From UBA3775 sp051877895 (GTDB lineage: Bacteria > Bacillota > Clostridia > Lachnospirales > Lachnospiraceae): a stretch of 64,000 nucleotides of DNA. Each line of letters starts with the position of its first letter. The first letter of the stretch is position 1. The notes under the pieces are model-generated. The model did not search any database and was not told the DNA's origin. It was given only the letters and a program-made list of their open reading frames with translations. The stretch covers positions 48,059-112,058 of the forward strand of contig JBJEJI010000069.1 of the NCBI GenBank assembly GCA_051877895.1. The letters run 5' to 3'. The position numbers and the translations under genes were made by a program. Positions 27,409 through 36,287 of this stretch are shown one piece after another.

Positions 27409-28575
27409 TTATTGAAGTACTCTTACCTTAAGAACTCCTTCAATGCATTCAATGGCAGATTTAGTATCTTCATCTACTTTTGCACTGACATCAAGAACCG
27501 AATAAGCATAGTCTCCCCTGCTTTTGTTGTACATATTATCAATGTTCACATTTAATGCAGCAAACTTTGTTGTAAACTGACTAAGCATGTTTGGAATATT
27601 TCTGTGAAGTATGCATACTCTTGCCGGCATACGACAAACACCTGCATCAAGTGCAGGGTAATTAACAGAATTGATAATATTTCCATTTTCAATATATTCC
27701 TTTATTTCATTTGCTGCCATTATTGCACAGTTATCCTCAGACTCAGCAGTAGATGCTCCAAGATGAGGTGTTGCAATAGCATTTGTCATTCTGACTGTAT
27801 TTGGATTTGTAAAATCAGTCATGTATCTCTTAACTTTGCCGGATTTTAAGGCCTCTGCCATAGCTTCTTCATCAACCAGAAGATCACGGGCATAGTTTAA
27901 AATTACAACTCCGTCCTTCATCATTGAAATTGTTTCTGTATTTATCATTTTTCTTGTATCATCAAGAAGAGGCACATGTACTGTGATATAGTCACATTCT
28001 TTAAAAATTTCTTCCCTTGTATTTACGTGAGTTACTTTTCTGCTGAGTTTCCAGGCATTTTCTACGCTGATAAACGGATCACAGCCGTATACTTCCATTC
28101 CAAGTGCAGCTGCAGCATTGGCCACGAGTACACCAATTGCACCAAGACCGATTACACCAAGCTTTTTACCAAGAATTTCATTTCCTGCAAACTGCTTTTT
28201 AATCTTCTCGGCTGTCTTTGCAATGTTTTCATCATCTTTATTGTTAAGACCCCAGGTAATTCCTCCGTAAATGTCTCTGGATGCCATAAGAATCCCTGCA
28301 ATAACAAGTTCTTTAACTGCATTGGCATTTGCACCCGGTGTATTAAATACAACAATACCTTTTTCTGCACATTTATCAAGAGGAATATTGTTTACTCCGG
28401 CACCTGCTCTGGCTACCGCAAGAAGGTTATTGGAAAGCTCCATGTCGTGCATCGCTGCACTTCTTACCAGAACTACTTCTGCTTCATTTACATTTTCTGT
28501 TTTTTCATAGTTATCATTACTCAGTACATTAAGTCCAACCTGAGCAATGGCATTTAAGCAATTATATTTAACCAT
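27409..28575 (-). CDS. serA: D-3-phosphoglycerate dehydrogenase
   Basis: This catalyses the first step of serine synthesis, oxidising 3-phosphoglycerate with NAD. The Rossmann motif is GVIGLGAIGVLVANAA near residue 140; the active-site region includes RSAAMHD and the catalytic His of HLGASTAESEDN near 272. A C-terminal ACT domain (ARVCILHRNIPNML onward) suggests feedback sensing of serine. It is 388 residues, a short form typical of Clostridia. Its start overlaps the serC stop codon by one base (TAATG), so translation is coupled. Confidence 0.95.
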   Translation of the reverse strand: MVKYNCLNAIAQVGLNVLSNDNYEKTENVNEAEVVLVRSAAMHDMELSNNLLAVARAGAGVNNIPLDKCAEKGIVVFNTPGANANAVKELVIAGILMASRDIYGGITWGLNNKDDENIAKTAEKIKKQFAGNEILGKKLGVIGLGAIGVLVANAAAALGMEVYGCDPFISVENAWKLSRKVTHVNTREEIFKECDYITVHVPLLDDTRKMINTETISMMKDGVVILNYARDLLVDEEAMAEALKSGKVKRYMTDFTNPNTVRMTNAIATPHLGASTAESEDNCAIMAANEIKEYIENGNIINSVNYPALDAGVCRMPARVCILHRNIPNMLSQFTTKFAALNVNIDNMYNKSRGDYAYSVLDVSAKVDEDTKSAIECIEGVLKVRVLQ

Positions 28576-29657
28576 TACGCATTTTCCTCCTCGAACTTAG
28601 CCATGAAGTCAACCAGTGCCTGAACACCTTCAATAGGCATAGCATTGTAAATACTTGCACGCATTCCGCCAACACTTCTGTGTCCTTTGAGGTTAACAAG
28701 ACCTGCTGCAGTTGCCTCAGCAATGAATTTAGCATCTAACTCTGCATTTCCTGTTACAAAAGGTACATTCATAAGAGAACGTGAACCCGGTTCTACAGTG
28801 CCATGGAACAATTTCGAAGAATCAAGAAAATCGTAAAGGATTTTAGCCTTTTTCTCATTTCTTTCCTTCATTACTTCAAGTCCACCCTGCTTTTTCAGCC
28901 ACTTGAATACCTTTCCGCAAATATAGATACCATAACAAGGAGGTGTGTTATAAAGAGAATTTGCATCCGCCTGTGTTTTCCACTTCAGCATGGTTGGTGT
29001 TCCCGGAAGCACATCATCAGTAATCAAATCCTCGCGGATAATTGCAATTACAACACCTGCAGGCCCAATATTTTTCTGTGCTCCGCCATACATTACAGCA
29101 TATTTGGTAATATCCACCGGCTCACTGAGGAAGCAGGAAGAAACATCCGATACCAGATCCTTGCCCTTTGTATTTGGAAGTTCTTTAAACTTTGTTCCAT
29201 AAATAGTATTGTTTTCGCAAATATAAACATAATCTACATCATCATCAATCTGAAGATCACTGCAATCAGGAATATAAGAAAAGGTTTTGTCTTCTGAAGA
29301 TGCAACCTTTACTGCATTTCCGTAAAGCTGTGCTTCTGAATAGGCTTTCTTAGCCCACTGTCCTGTAACGATGTAAGCTGCTTTCTTATTCTTCATTAAG
29401 TTCAAAGGCACCTGGGCAAACATCATATGAGCTCCGCCCTGTAAAAAGAGTACCTTGTAGTTATCAGGAATATTAAGCAAATCTCTCAGGTCTGCCTCTG
29501 CTTCCTTAATGATTGTATCAAAGGCCTTAGAACGGTGACTCATTTCCATTACGGACATTCCTGTTCCCTTGTAATCCAGCATTTCTTCTGCTGCTTCCTT
29601 TAATACTTCTTCCGGTAATACTGCCGGACCGGCTGAAAAGTTCCAAACTCTTGCCAT
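28575..29657 (-). CDS. serC: Phosphoserine aminotransferase
   Basis: This transaminates 3-phosphohydroxypyruvate to phosphoserine using PLP. The family start VWNFSAGPAVLPEEVL is intact, and the PLP lysine lies in GGAQKNIGPAG near residue 196; the length (360) is normal. It heads the operon serC-serA, probably continuing into the AAA+ gene. AGGAGG precedes the ATG at 29657. A strong sigma-A type promoter and a leader with three hairpins lie upstream. No serB is in the window, so dephosphorylation is encoded elsewhere. Confidence 0.95.
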   Translation of the reverse strand: MARVWNFSAGPAVLPEEVLKEAAEEMLDYKGTGMSVMEMSHRSKAFDTIIKEAEADLRDLLNIPDNYKVLFLQGGAHMMFAQVPLNLMKNKKAAYIVTGQWAKKAYSEAQLYGNAVKVASSEDKTFSYIPDCSDLQIDDDVDYVYICENNTIYGTKFKELPNTKGKDLVSDVSSCFLSEPVDITKYAVMYGGAQKNIGPAGVVIAIIREDLITDDVLPGTPTMLKWKTQADANSLYNTPPCYGIYICGKVFKWLKKQGGLEVMKERNEKKAKILYDFLDSSKLFHGTVEPGSRSLMNVPFVTGNAELDAKFIAEATAAGLVNLKGHRSVGGMRASIYNAMPIEGVQALVDFMAKFEEENA

Positions 29658-29689
29658 TTTTCTACCTCCTAGACTATATCGATGTTTTT

Positions 29690-29789
29690 GACTGCTACAT
29701 ACATTTCTATGCTCAGTCTGACGGCTTAATGCATAAGCTGTAGACTCTATCGCAGCTTACACGCCGTAATTCCGGTTTTATCCCACCAG
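29690..29789 (-). ncRNA. Structured 5' leader of the serC-serA transcript
   Basis: The stretch between promoter and ribosome site can form three successive hairpins on the minus strand: CTGGT/ACCGG (29772-29789); a long nested one with outer ACGGC/GCCGT and inner TAAGCTG/CAGCTTA (29721-29767); and GACTG/CAGTC (29690-29718). The loops are not recognised as a known riboswitch, and no T-box sequence is present. Leader peptide coding is not evident. It may be a cis-regulatory RNA, but this rests on base pairing in one sequence. Confidence 0.45.
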
Positions 29790-29797
29790 TATTTAAC

Positions 29798-29826
29798 AGT
29801 ATAGCACTAATAATTATGCGTTTCAA
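29798..29826 (-). promoter_or_regulatory. Sigma-A type promoter of serC-serA
   Basis: On the minus strand TTGAAA (29821-29826) and TATACT (29798-29803) are separated by exactly 17 bases. Transcription would start near 29790, right before the first leader hairpin, giving a leader of about 130 bases. Confidence 0.75.
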
Positions 29827-29879
29827 CTATTTTCGGCATTTTGTGTGCAGGAACAAAGAGTGCACATCCCCGGGAAGCG

Positions 29880-29919
29880 TTTTTATTGTATAGAAACAGA
29901 GTCTCTTATACAATAAAAA
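29880..29919. repeat. Perfect 13-bp inverted repeat
   Basis: TTTTTATTGTATA pairs perfectly with TATACAATAAAAA around a 14-base loop that itself contains AGAGACTCT on the minus strand. It follows directly after the terminator of the GH5 gene. It could be a second terminator, a stabilising 3' end or a regulator-binding palindrome. Confidence 0.6.
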
Positions 29920-29920
29920 G

Positions 29921-29968
29921 CTCCGTGTACAAGTGCAGTCTGAAATGACTCGCATTCATACACGGAGT
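29921..29968 (-). terminator. Rho-independent terminator after the GH5 gene
   Basis: CTCCGTGTA pairs with TACACGGAG across a loop that has a smaller inner stem; CTTTTTATT follows on the minus strand. It lies about 60 bases beyond the stop codon of the glucanase gene. Confidence 0.75.
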
Positions 29969-29978
29969 AATATTTTTA

Positions 29979-29998
29979 CGCTTTTTTCTCGTTATAAA
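29979..29998. repeat. Partial copy of interspersed repeat family A
   Basis: CGCTTTTTTCTCGTTATAAA on the plus strand matches the right end of repeat A. As with other copies it lies downstream of a minus-strand gene, between its stop codon and its terminator. The left half (GCAAACGCTCC) is missing. Confidence 0.4.
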
Positions 29999-30024
29999 AC
30001 CACAGATAAAATAGTTTACAAAAA

Positions 30025-31986
30025 CTAGTATGTTAATTCAGAAACAACAAATGTAACTGAAATTTCATTTGTATCAGCAAGTTCAACATTCAGTTTGTAA
30101 TCAGAACCATTCATTTCAAATTCCTGAATAAGCTCTGTTCCAAGAACCCACTCATTAAGAATACAGAAATCAAGTGTACCCTGATTATTAACCATGTTAA
30201 CATTTGCATAGCTGCCCTGAAGAGTAAGCTCTACTCCATTAACAGTTATGCTCTGGATTGTAGCTTTTGCCTTTGTAGCCAGACTCTTTGAAAGGACTCC
30301 GTTCTGACACTGTGAGTCTTTAATATAGAATGAGCCGATTCTTTCAAGATTTTCTTTGGATGCAGTCATTGTAAGAGTATACTGACCGGGACCCGTAAGC
30401 TCTACAGACTCTTCACTTGCACATGTCTGCCATCCGGCTGTTTCAAGAATGTATAATTTAACTACTGTAGAGGTGGCATCCACTACTGTTACGGTACACT
30501 CTGCCTTTGCACTACCGCAGGATGCAGTAATTGTACATGTACCTGCAAGCTGCGGAGTAACGAAACCATCTTTGGAAACAGTAGCAACAGAGAAATCATC
30601 GGATGTCCATGTTACAGCTTCACCTGTATCTGTTGTTGCAGTAAGTGCATATTCTGCTGTTCCTGCTTCAAGAGTAATTTCTGTTTCCGAAATTGTTACG
30701 GAAGTTGCACCTCCCTCAGTCTGTGTATTATCACTATATACACCAACAATTGCAGCAATAATTTCCGGCTGAGTCATTTCAAAGGTCTTACGGTCAAAAA
30801 GACCAAAACCATAGTTGCCATTGTAACCGTTATCCCAGTAAACAGGAACGCAGCCATACTTTTTAGCAGTCTCACATACCGATTTACAGAAATATGCACG
30901 ATAATATGTACTGCTTTCATCAGCCCTACTCTTATCAATTGCACCATATTCACCGATAATGACAGGATAACCCTGTGAAGTAAAACTGTCATACAGCTTT
31001 TTAAACTGGGCTTCAAGATAAGCCTCATCTCCCCAGTTAGCTGTTTTGGACTGTTCAGCATCAACACCCCACTGGGTAGCATCATCAGTTTCACCGCCAC
31101 AGAAGCTCCAAGGATCATAGTAGTGGACTGAAATCATAATTCTGTGCTCACCTTCAGGAATATCTTCACTGAGATATGTGTCAAAAGGAATTACAAAATC
31201 TTTGTTTGTTGCAGTCTGGTCAATGTTTGTATTATAGCCCGGAACCAGAACCCAACGCTTATCGTTATTTCCACCTGTCTGACGAATAGTGTCGAGGAAA
31301 GTCTGGTTAAAACGGTTGATGTTTTTATAAAGTTCTGCAGTACATGCATTATTTGCACCGATTTCATTCATGGATTCGAAAATAACACGTTCATCATAAT
31401 CCTTGAATTTTTCAGAAATCTGTTTCCATACTGCTGCATATTTTTCATTAACAAAATCCTGGTCAACAGCATCAGGCAGAAGCCATCCGCCTGTAATGGT
31501 ATCATATCCGTCACCGTGAACATTGATAATAACGAATAAATCTTCAGCAATACAGTAATCAACAACCTGCTGAACTCTGTCGAGCCATTTTTCATCAATT
31601 GTAAAGTTGTTTGCATCATCAATCTTGCTTAAATAGGATACAGGAATACGTACGGAGCTAAATCCGGCTTCTTTAATTGCCGCAATAAGCTGTGGCGTAA
31701 TTGGTGTGCTGTTCCATGCAGTTTCATAAGGAGTACCGTTACGGTTTCCTTCAAGCTGGTTGCCTACATTGTAGCCTGCACCCATTGCCTCTACTATCTG
31801 GTCTGCATTAAGCTCATCCCAGGTTCCTTTGTCTACACCGGTATCTTCTCCGTCATTTTCTCCCGGAGTAACTGTAGGTGTTACATTAGCTACAGTTCCC
31901 TGCTCATTATTTTTGCCGCAGGCTGTAATCCCCAGACACATAACCAGCACCAGAAGAAGTGCAGTTATTCTTTTAAAATAATTCAT
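30025..31986 (-). CDS. Secreted GH5 glucanase lipoprotein with Ig-like module
   Basis: This 653-residue protein has a lipoprotein signal (lipobox ITAC), a Thr/Glu/Asp-rich linker, and a GH5 barrel at about 55-405. The acid/base Glu208 lies in SMNEIGANN and the nucleophile Glu346 in IIGEYGAID. A bacterial Ig-like (Big_2) module at about 430-505 (VTISETEITLEAGTAEY) and a C-terminal beta-sandwich of about 135 residues, possibly carbohydrate-binding, follow. It should cleave beta-glucan chains (cellulase or related) at the cell surface. I chose the ATG at 31986, six bases after GGAGG and at the start of the signal peptide. It has its own promoter and terminator. Confidence 0.92.
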   Translation of the reverse strand: MNYFKRITALLLVLVMCLGITACGKNNEQGTVANVTPTVTPGENDGEDTGVDKGTWDELNADQIVEAMGAGYNVGNQLEGNRNGTPYETAWNSTPITPQLIAAIKEAGFSSVRIPVSYLSKIDDANNFTIDEKWLDRVQQVVDYCIAEDLFVIINVHGDGYDTITGGWLLPDAVDQDFVNEKYAAVWKQISEKFKDYDERVIFESMNEIGANNACTAELYKNINRFNQTFLDTIRQTGGNNDKRWVLVPGYNTNIDQTATNKDFVIPFDTYLSEDIPEGEHRIMISVHYYDPWSFCGGETDDATQWGVDAEQSKTANWGDEAYLEAQFKKLYDSFTSQGYPVIIGEYGAIDKSRADESSTYYRAYFCKSVCETAKKYGCVPVYWDNGYNGNYGFGLFDRKTFEMTQPEIIAAIVGVYSDNTQTEGGATSVTISETEITLEAGTAEYALTATTDTGEAVTWTSDDFSVATVSKDGFVTPQLAGTCTITASCGSAKAECTVTVVDATSTVVKLYILETAGWQTCASEESVELTGPGQYTLTMTASKENLERIGSFYIKDSQCQNGVLSKSLATKAKATIQSITVNGVELTLQGSYANVNMVNNQGTLDFCILNEWVLGTELIQEFEMNGSDYKLNVELADTNEISVTFVVSELTY

Positions 31987-32122
31987 GTAAATCCTCCATT
32001 CCAAAATCATACAATTAATCATTGCAAAAATTCAACAGTCATCCACATGTGTTTTTTGTACCCTGATTTTTCATAATTGAAAGCAATCATTTGCAACAAG
32101 TTTTTGAATTTCTGCAACATTC

Positions 32123-32151
32123 AAAATAACATATTTAGAATAGCTTGTCAA
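32123..32151 (-). promoter_or_regulatory. Sigma-A type promoter of the GH5 gene
   Basis: TTGACA (32146-32151) and TATTTT (32123-32128) on the minus strand are separated by 17 bases. The resulting leader is about 130 bases long and shows no structure I recognise. Confidence 0.65.
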
Positions 32152-32231
32152 TACAACTTCAGACAGGCTTTATGATGTATCTGTGAACCTTCTCCGTTCA
32201 TTACGGGAAAGTGTCATAATTTCTTAATCAG

Positions 32232-32240
32232 CATATGATA
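32232..32240 (+). promoter_or_regulatory. Possible sporulation-type -10 box of cotJA
   Basis: CATATGATA fits the CATANNNTA pattern of the sigma-K -10 and resembles the sigma-E -10. GTCATAATT lies upstream, but the spacing is short for sigma-E. The box covers the first ATG of the longer open frame, supporting the start at 32268. Confidence 0.4.
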
Positions 32241-32267
32241 AATAGAGTATCTTTATCAGGAGCAGTT

Positions 32268-32510
32268 ATGTATTATCAGAGAAACTACGGAAATCGTTAT
32301 GGGGGAAATTACCACAATTACAGCACTCAGAATCGTATGATGCCCCATCAGCAGAGAATGCCGGAAAAACCTCATATGAACGAAAATAAGGAATTTCCTA
32401 TTGCCATGGCCTATGTTCCATGGCAGACCTGGGGCAACCTTTATGATACCTGCGATGCCATGTACCAGGGAACCATTTTCAAAGAACTGAATCTGAGATT
32501 CTGTGGCTGA
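32268..32510 (+). CDS. cotJA: Spore coat associated protein CotJA
   Basis: This 80-residue protein ends with the CotJA pattern FPIAMAYVPWQTWGNLYDTC followed by QGTIFKELNLRF. The N-terminal half is rich in Tyr, Asn, Gly, Arg and His. CotJA is a spore coat component; its partners CotJB and CotJC are encoded 7.5 kb further on, same strand. The ATG at 32268 has AGGAG five bases upstream; the longer frame starting at 32235 has no ribosome site and overlaps the likely -10 box. Its neighbours on both sides are on the opposite strand. Confidence 0.88.
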   Translation: MYYQRNYGNRYGGNYHNYSTQNRMMPHQQRMPEKPHMNENKEFPIAMAYVPWQTWGNLYDTCDAMYQGTIFKELNLRFCG

Positions 32511-32566
32511 TTATTTTCTATAACAGAATTCAAATAAAGAATTTAAATAAACGGACACAACGAAAA

Positions 32567-32592
32567 AGCCTCCGGTCAAATGACCGGAGGCT
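32567..32592 (-). terminator. Terminator after the 32.6 kb lipoprotein gene
   Basis: AGCCTCCGGTCA pairs perfectly with TGACCGGAGGCT, followed on the minus strand by TTTTTCG. The T-run lies only on the minus side, though the stem could also slow convergent cotJA transcription. Confidence 0.85.
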
Positions 32593-32601
32593 GAAAAACA
32601 T

Positions 32602-34299
32602 TTAGTTAAAATATACTGCTTCAACCATCTCTTCAACGGTGAAATCACAATCACTGAAACGGTAAACATCTAATTCTGCAGAATAATTATCTGAAAGATC
32701 AATAAAATAATAAAATTTTGTCATATCTTCATAACCTGATTCTAATTCCATATAGTAAGCGGTTATTCCGTTAACTGTGGTAGTACCATTATCAAGGATT
32801 TCAACTCCGTCTCCCTCATAGGTATAATCTGCAAAAAGTTCAATACAATAATCATAAAGAGATTTTGCATCAGAATAATCATTAATCATTATATCTAATG
32901 ATGAATATGAGCCGTCAATGGTAGATAAATACATCAGACGATAATCCTTATCAGCCTCATCACATTCATAAACGTCAGTATCATAGTCAACGGTTACACT
33001 TCCGCCGCTTTCAAGATCAAAAGTCTGAACTCCGTCGTATGGATCATCATCGATATCAGGAACATCAATACCCGGATATTCAATCACACTCTGTTCAACA
33101 GAAGTCTTATCAATTAAATCACCCAGTTTATCCGCAAGTTCATTAATTGCTTCACCTATTTCCTGAATAATCTGAGGATTATCCATTACATACTGTACAA
33201 TTGCTGTAAGAGTTGTGGCATCTTCCGGTGCCTTTACACTGACAGAATCATCAATTGTGAAGTTATAAGTACATGATGCAGAAACTGACTCTTCGCCTTT
33301 TACAGCTTCAAGTGAAAAATCAAGCTTGAATCCATCCTTATTAAGGGTTACAGAAAGGCTTGTTACCATTTCTCCGTCCATAGCCTTTTCCCAATCTTCA
33401 GAAGTCATTCCGTTGATTTCTTCAACAACATCTTCAAGATCTTCAAAAATTTCAACCTGGGCATCATCAATTTCCATTTCATCAATGGAATCAACAATTT
33501 CATCAATATCAGCCTGTGTAATAGGAGAACCAAGCAGTTCAAACACGCTGATAACATCATCGGATGCATACTCAATCAGATCTTTAAGATACTGCTGTAC
33601 GTCTACACTGTTCATTGAATCCTTCATTGCTGCTTCAATTTCATCCTGATTTTCATCAAGATAATTCACAAGTGCTGTTACGCCCTTTTCATAATCCTCT
33701 GCAGTTTCAAGAGTGATTGTAAAGGTGTCTCCATCCTGCTCTGCCTCTGCGTTGGTAAACAGAGCTTTCATCATTTCCATTGTGAATCCCATCATTTTAT
33801 CAGAATCCACATCAGCCACCTCAGGAAGCGGAAAGCCATAACTTCCGGCTGTTGTGTCAACATCTGAAACTGCTTTTACCAGTGAATCAATGCTGATATA
33901 AGCTTTTCCGTCAACATAAGTCAGCAAATCGGAAAAATCAAAAGTCAGAGCCACACCTTCAACATCCATGCCAAGCTTCATGCCCATGGTTCCTGCTGTA
34001 CCATCAACTGTACCGTTAATGCCGATAGTCACATTTCCTTCCGAATCTGTTAAACCACCTTCTACAACAATTTCACAATCATAGGTTCCTTTGTTAAGAG
34101 CAAAGCCTTTTTCCATTGCCTCATAAATATCTGCTGCAGAAAGCTCATCCTTGTCAGAATCTTCCTTGTTATCATTTGATTCTGTTTTTGTTCCTGCCTC
34201 CTTGCTTTTATCTTCTTCATTATCTTTTCCGCATGCTGTCATGGAAAAAATAAGTGCTGAAGACAAAAGAACGGCAAGAAAACGTTTAAACTTTATCAT
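32602..34299 (-). CDS. Large acidic lipoprotein, paralogue A
   Basis: This 565-residue protein has a lipoprotein signal (MIKFKRFLAVLLSS, lipobox MTAC) and a Lys/Glu/Asp/Ser linker. Its acidic extracellular part repeats the pattern of an N-terminal beta-rich half (YDCEIVVEGG), a helical middle (SPITQADIDEIVDSIDEMEI) and a C-terminal domain after residue 420. I do not recognise the family. The mature part is clearly similar to paralogue B upstream and more weakly to paralogue C. The ATG at 34299 has GGAGG five bases upstream. It has its own promoter and terminator; its ligand is unknown. Confidence 0.8.
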   Translation of the reverse strand: MIKFKRFLAVLLSSALIFSMTACGKDNEEDKSKEAGTKTESNDNKEDSDKDELSAADIYEAMEKGFALNKGTYDCEIVVEGGLTDSEGNVTIGINGTVDGTAGTMGMKLGMDVEGVALTFDFSDLLTYVDGKAYISIDSLVKAVSDVDTTAGSYGFPLPEVADVDSDKMMGFTMEMMKALFTNAEAEQDGDTFTITLETAEDYEKGVTALVNYLDENQDEIEAAMKDSMNSVDVQQYLKDLIEYASDDVISVFELLGSPITQADIDEIVDSIDEMEIDDAQVEIFEDLEDVVEEINGMTSEDWEKAMDGEMVTSLSVTLNKDGFKLDFSLEAVKGEESVSASCTYNFTIDDSVSVKAPEDATTLTAIVQYVMDNPQIIQEIGEAINELADKLGDLIDKTSVEQSVIEYPGIDVPDIDDDPYDGVQTFDLESGGSVTVDYDTDVYECDEADKDYRLMYLSTIDGSYSSLDIMINDYSDAKSLYDYCIELFADYTYEGDGVEILDNGTTTVNGITAYYMELESGYEDMTKFYYFIDLSDNYSAELDVYRFSDCDFTVEEMVEAVYFN

Positions 34300-34380
34300 A
34301 ATTACCTCCATTCCAACGGGAAATTCATGCTTTCCCATTTAAGCATTCTCTTCTCACGAAGAATATTTTATTACAACCTA

Positions 34381-34409
34381 AACGTAACACAATTATAGTT
34401 GTTTGTCAA
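34381..34409 (-). promoter_or_regulatory. Promoter of lipoprotein paralogue A
   Basis: TTGACA (34404-34409) and TACGTT (34381-34386) on the minus strand are 17 bases apart; the -10 box is weak. Confidence 0.45.
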
Positions 34410-34416
34410 TAACAAA

Positions 34417-34441
34417 GGGCCTCAGGTAAGACCTGAGACCC
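34417..34441 (-). terminator. Terminator after lipoprotein paralogue B
   Basis: GGGYCTCAGGT pairs with ACCTGAGGCCC apart from one mismatch, with a three-base loop and TTTGTT after it on the minus strand. Confidence 0.65.
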
Positions 34442-34453
34442 CTAAAACAATTA

Positions 34454-36109
34454 TTAAAATTCAAAAGAAAGAGCATTAAATACTTCATCCACTGAAAACT
34501 CACAATCATCATAAAGAACCATTCTGATTTCTAATGCATATTCATCGGAAAGAGCGATGTAATAACCAGCCTCATATGTATCATATTGTGTTGAAACCAG
34601 AAGATAGTATGCGTCTTTTCCGTTAATAACCATTGTTCCTGTTTCAAGAACCTCATCACCCTCATAAGGATCATTAATAGTATTATTATAGAGTTCTTCA
34701 GCAGTATAATAGTCATAGAAATTAATATTTACACATGAATTAGTGCCATCTGTGGTTACGTAGCCGGCATAAAGCCACATCAGTTCAGCATTATGAATTT
34801 TCAGAATATCTTCATCATGATCAATGATTACAGTATCACCGTTTTCAAGTATAAAGTTCAAAGGTCCTTCAAGCTTTTCATCATCCTCATCATCCGGATA
34901 TTCAATTACCGAACCACCGGTTGAACCGTTAAGTTCACCAACAAGCTCTGTAACAGCAGTCATTACCTCCTGCATAAGTTCAGGATTATCCATTACATAC
35001 TGCACCATTTCCGTAAGTGTTTTTACATTCTTTGGTGCCTCTACACTGAGAGAATCATCAATCTTGAAGTTATATGTGCAGGATGCAGAAACAGTCTCAT
35101 CCGCCTTTGACATGTCGAGTAATAACTCAAAATCAAATCCGTCTTTATCAAGTGTTGCAGAAAGAGAAACTTTCATTTCTACATTTTCAAAAGCCTTTTC
35201 CCAATCTTCAGAAGTCATTCCGTTGATTTCTTCAACAACATCTTCAAGATCTTCAAAAATTTCAACCTGGGCATCATCAATTTCCATTTCATCAATGGAA
35301 TCAACAATTTCATCAATATCATCCTGTGTAATCGGAGAACCAAGAAGCTCCATCATGCTGATGAGGTCATCAGACACATATTCAACAAGGTCTTTCAAAT
35401 ACTCTTTGGAATCCACACTGTTCATTGAATCCAATAAAGCTTCTTCAATTTCATCCTGATTGTCATTAACATAGTTTACAAATGCAGTAACACCTTTTTC
35501 ATAATCTTCTGCAGTTTCAAGAGTAAGTGTATAAGTGTCGCCATCCTTCTCTGCTTCTACATTAGTAAACAAAGCCTTAATCATTTCTACACTGATAGCC
35601 TGAATTTTGCCCGCATCAACATCAGCAGCATCAGGAAGAGGGAAGCCATAGTATCCTGCTTCTGTTTCAACACCTGAAAGGGCTTTTACCAGGGAATCAG
35701 CGTTGATATATGCCATTCCATCTGCACTTACTAACAAATCAGAAAAATCCATTTTTAATGCTATGCCATTAATATCCATGTCAAAATTCATACTAACGGA
35801 TGAATCTGCTCCATTAACGTCACCACTCATACCAAGAGTCAAATCTCCCTGAGCATCGTTAACATCGCTCTCTACAATAATTTCACAATCATATGTTCCC
35901 TTGTTAAGAGCAAAGCCTTTTTCTATTGCCTCATAAATATCGGCAGCAGAAAGATCATCCTTGTCGGAACCATCCTTGTCATCACTTGATTCTGTGTTTG
36001 TTCCTGCATCCTTGCTTTTATCATCGTCATCATCTTTTCCGCATGCTGTCATGGAAAAAATAAGTGCTGAAGACAAAAGTACGGCAAGAAAACGTTTAAA
36101 CTTTACCAT
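34454..36109 (-). CDS. Large acidic lipoprotein, paralogue B
   Basis: This 551-residue lipoprotein parallels paralogue A throughout: signal MVKFKRFLAVLLSS with lipobox MTAC, an Asp/Ser-rich linker, and the same extracellular layout. Two DNA segments are almost identical to those of A: the signal-peptide region with its upstream ribosome site, and about 125 bases in the middle around 35.2-35.3 kb. The rest has diverged, which suggests local gene conversion or selection after tandem duplication. The C-terminal domain (after about 410) differs most. GGAGG lies five bases before the ATG at 36109. Function unknown. Confidence 0.8.
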   Translation of the reverse strand: MVKFKRFLAVLLSSALIFSMTACGKDDDDDKSKDAGTNTESSDDKDGSDKDDLSAADIYEAIEKGFALNKGTYDCEIIVESDVNDAQGDLTLGMSGDVNGADSSVSMNFDMDINGIALKMDFSDLLVSADGMAYINADSLVKALSGVETEAGYYGFPLPDAADVDAGKIQAISVEMIKALFTNVEAEKDGDTYTLTLETAEDYEKGVTAFVNYVNDNQDEIEEALLDSMNSVDSKEYLKDLVEYVSDDLISMMELLGSPITQDDIDEIVDSIDEMEIDDAQVEIFEDLEDVVEEINGMTSEDWEKAFENVEMKVSLSATLDKDGFDFELLLDMSKADETVSASCTYNFKIDDSLSVEAPKNVKTLTEMVQYVMDNPELMQEVMTAVTELVGELNGSTGGSVIEYPDDEDDEKLEGPLNFILENGDTVIIDHDEDILKIHNAELMWLYAGYVTTDGTNSCVNINFYDYYTAEELYNNTINDPYEGDEVLETGTMVINGKDAYYLLVSTQYDTYEAGYYIALSDEYALEIRMVLYDDCEFSVDEVFNALSFEF

Positions 36110-36186
36110 AATTACCTCCATTTCTCGTGGAAAATGTATTTCCAACTAAAAGCATTCTCAAAAATATGAGAATAATCATGCTCTTA

Positions 36187-36215
36187 AAAGTATCATATAT
36201 GTATTCTTTTGTCAA
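36187..36215 (-). promoter_or_regulatory. Promoter of lipoprotein paralogue B
   Basis: TTGACA (36210-36215) and TACTTT (36187-36192) on the minus strand are separated by 17 bases. Confidence 0.6.
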
Positions 36216-36287
36216 TCAAACATTAAAAAATGAAAATATATGTAATTTTTTCAAATGGTTTCTTACAATATATTTTTAGTTGCCGGC

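Noticed and set aside
34824..35459. 211-residue Ser-rich open frame on the plus strand
   Set aside because: It is the mirror of the acidic lipoprotein B coding strand; low-complexity Ser content and no ribosome site.
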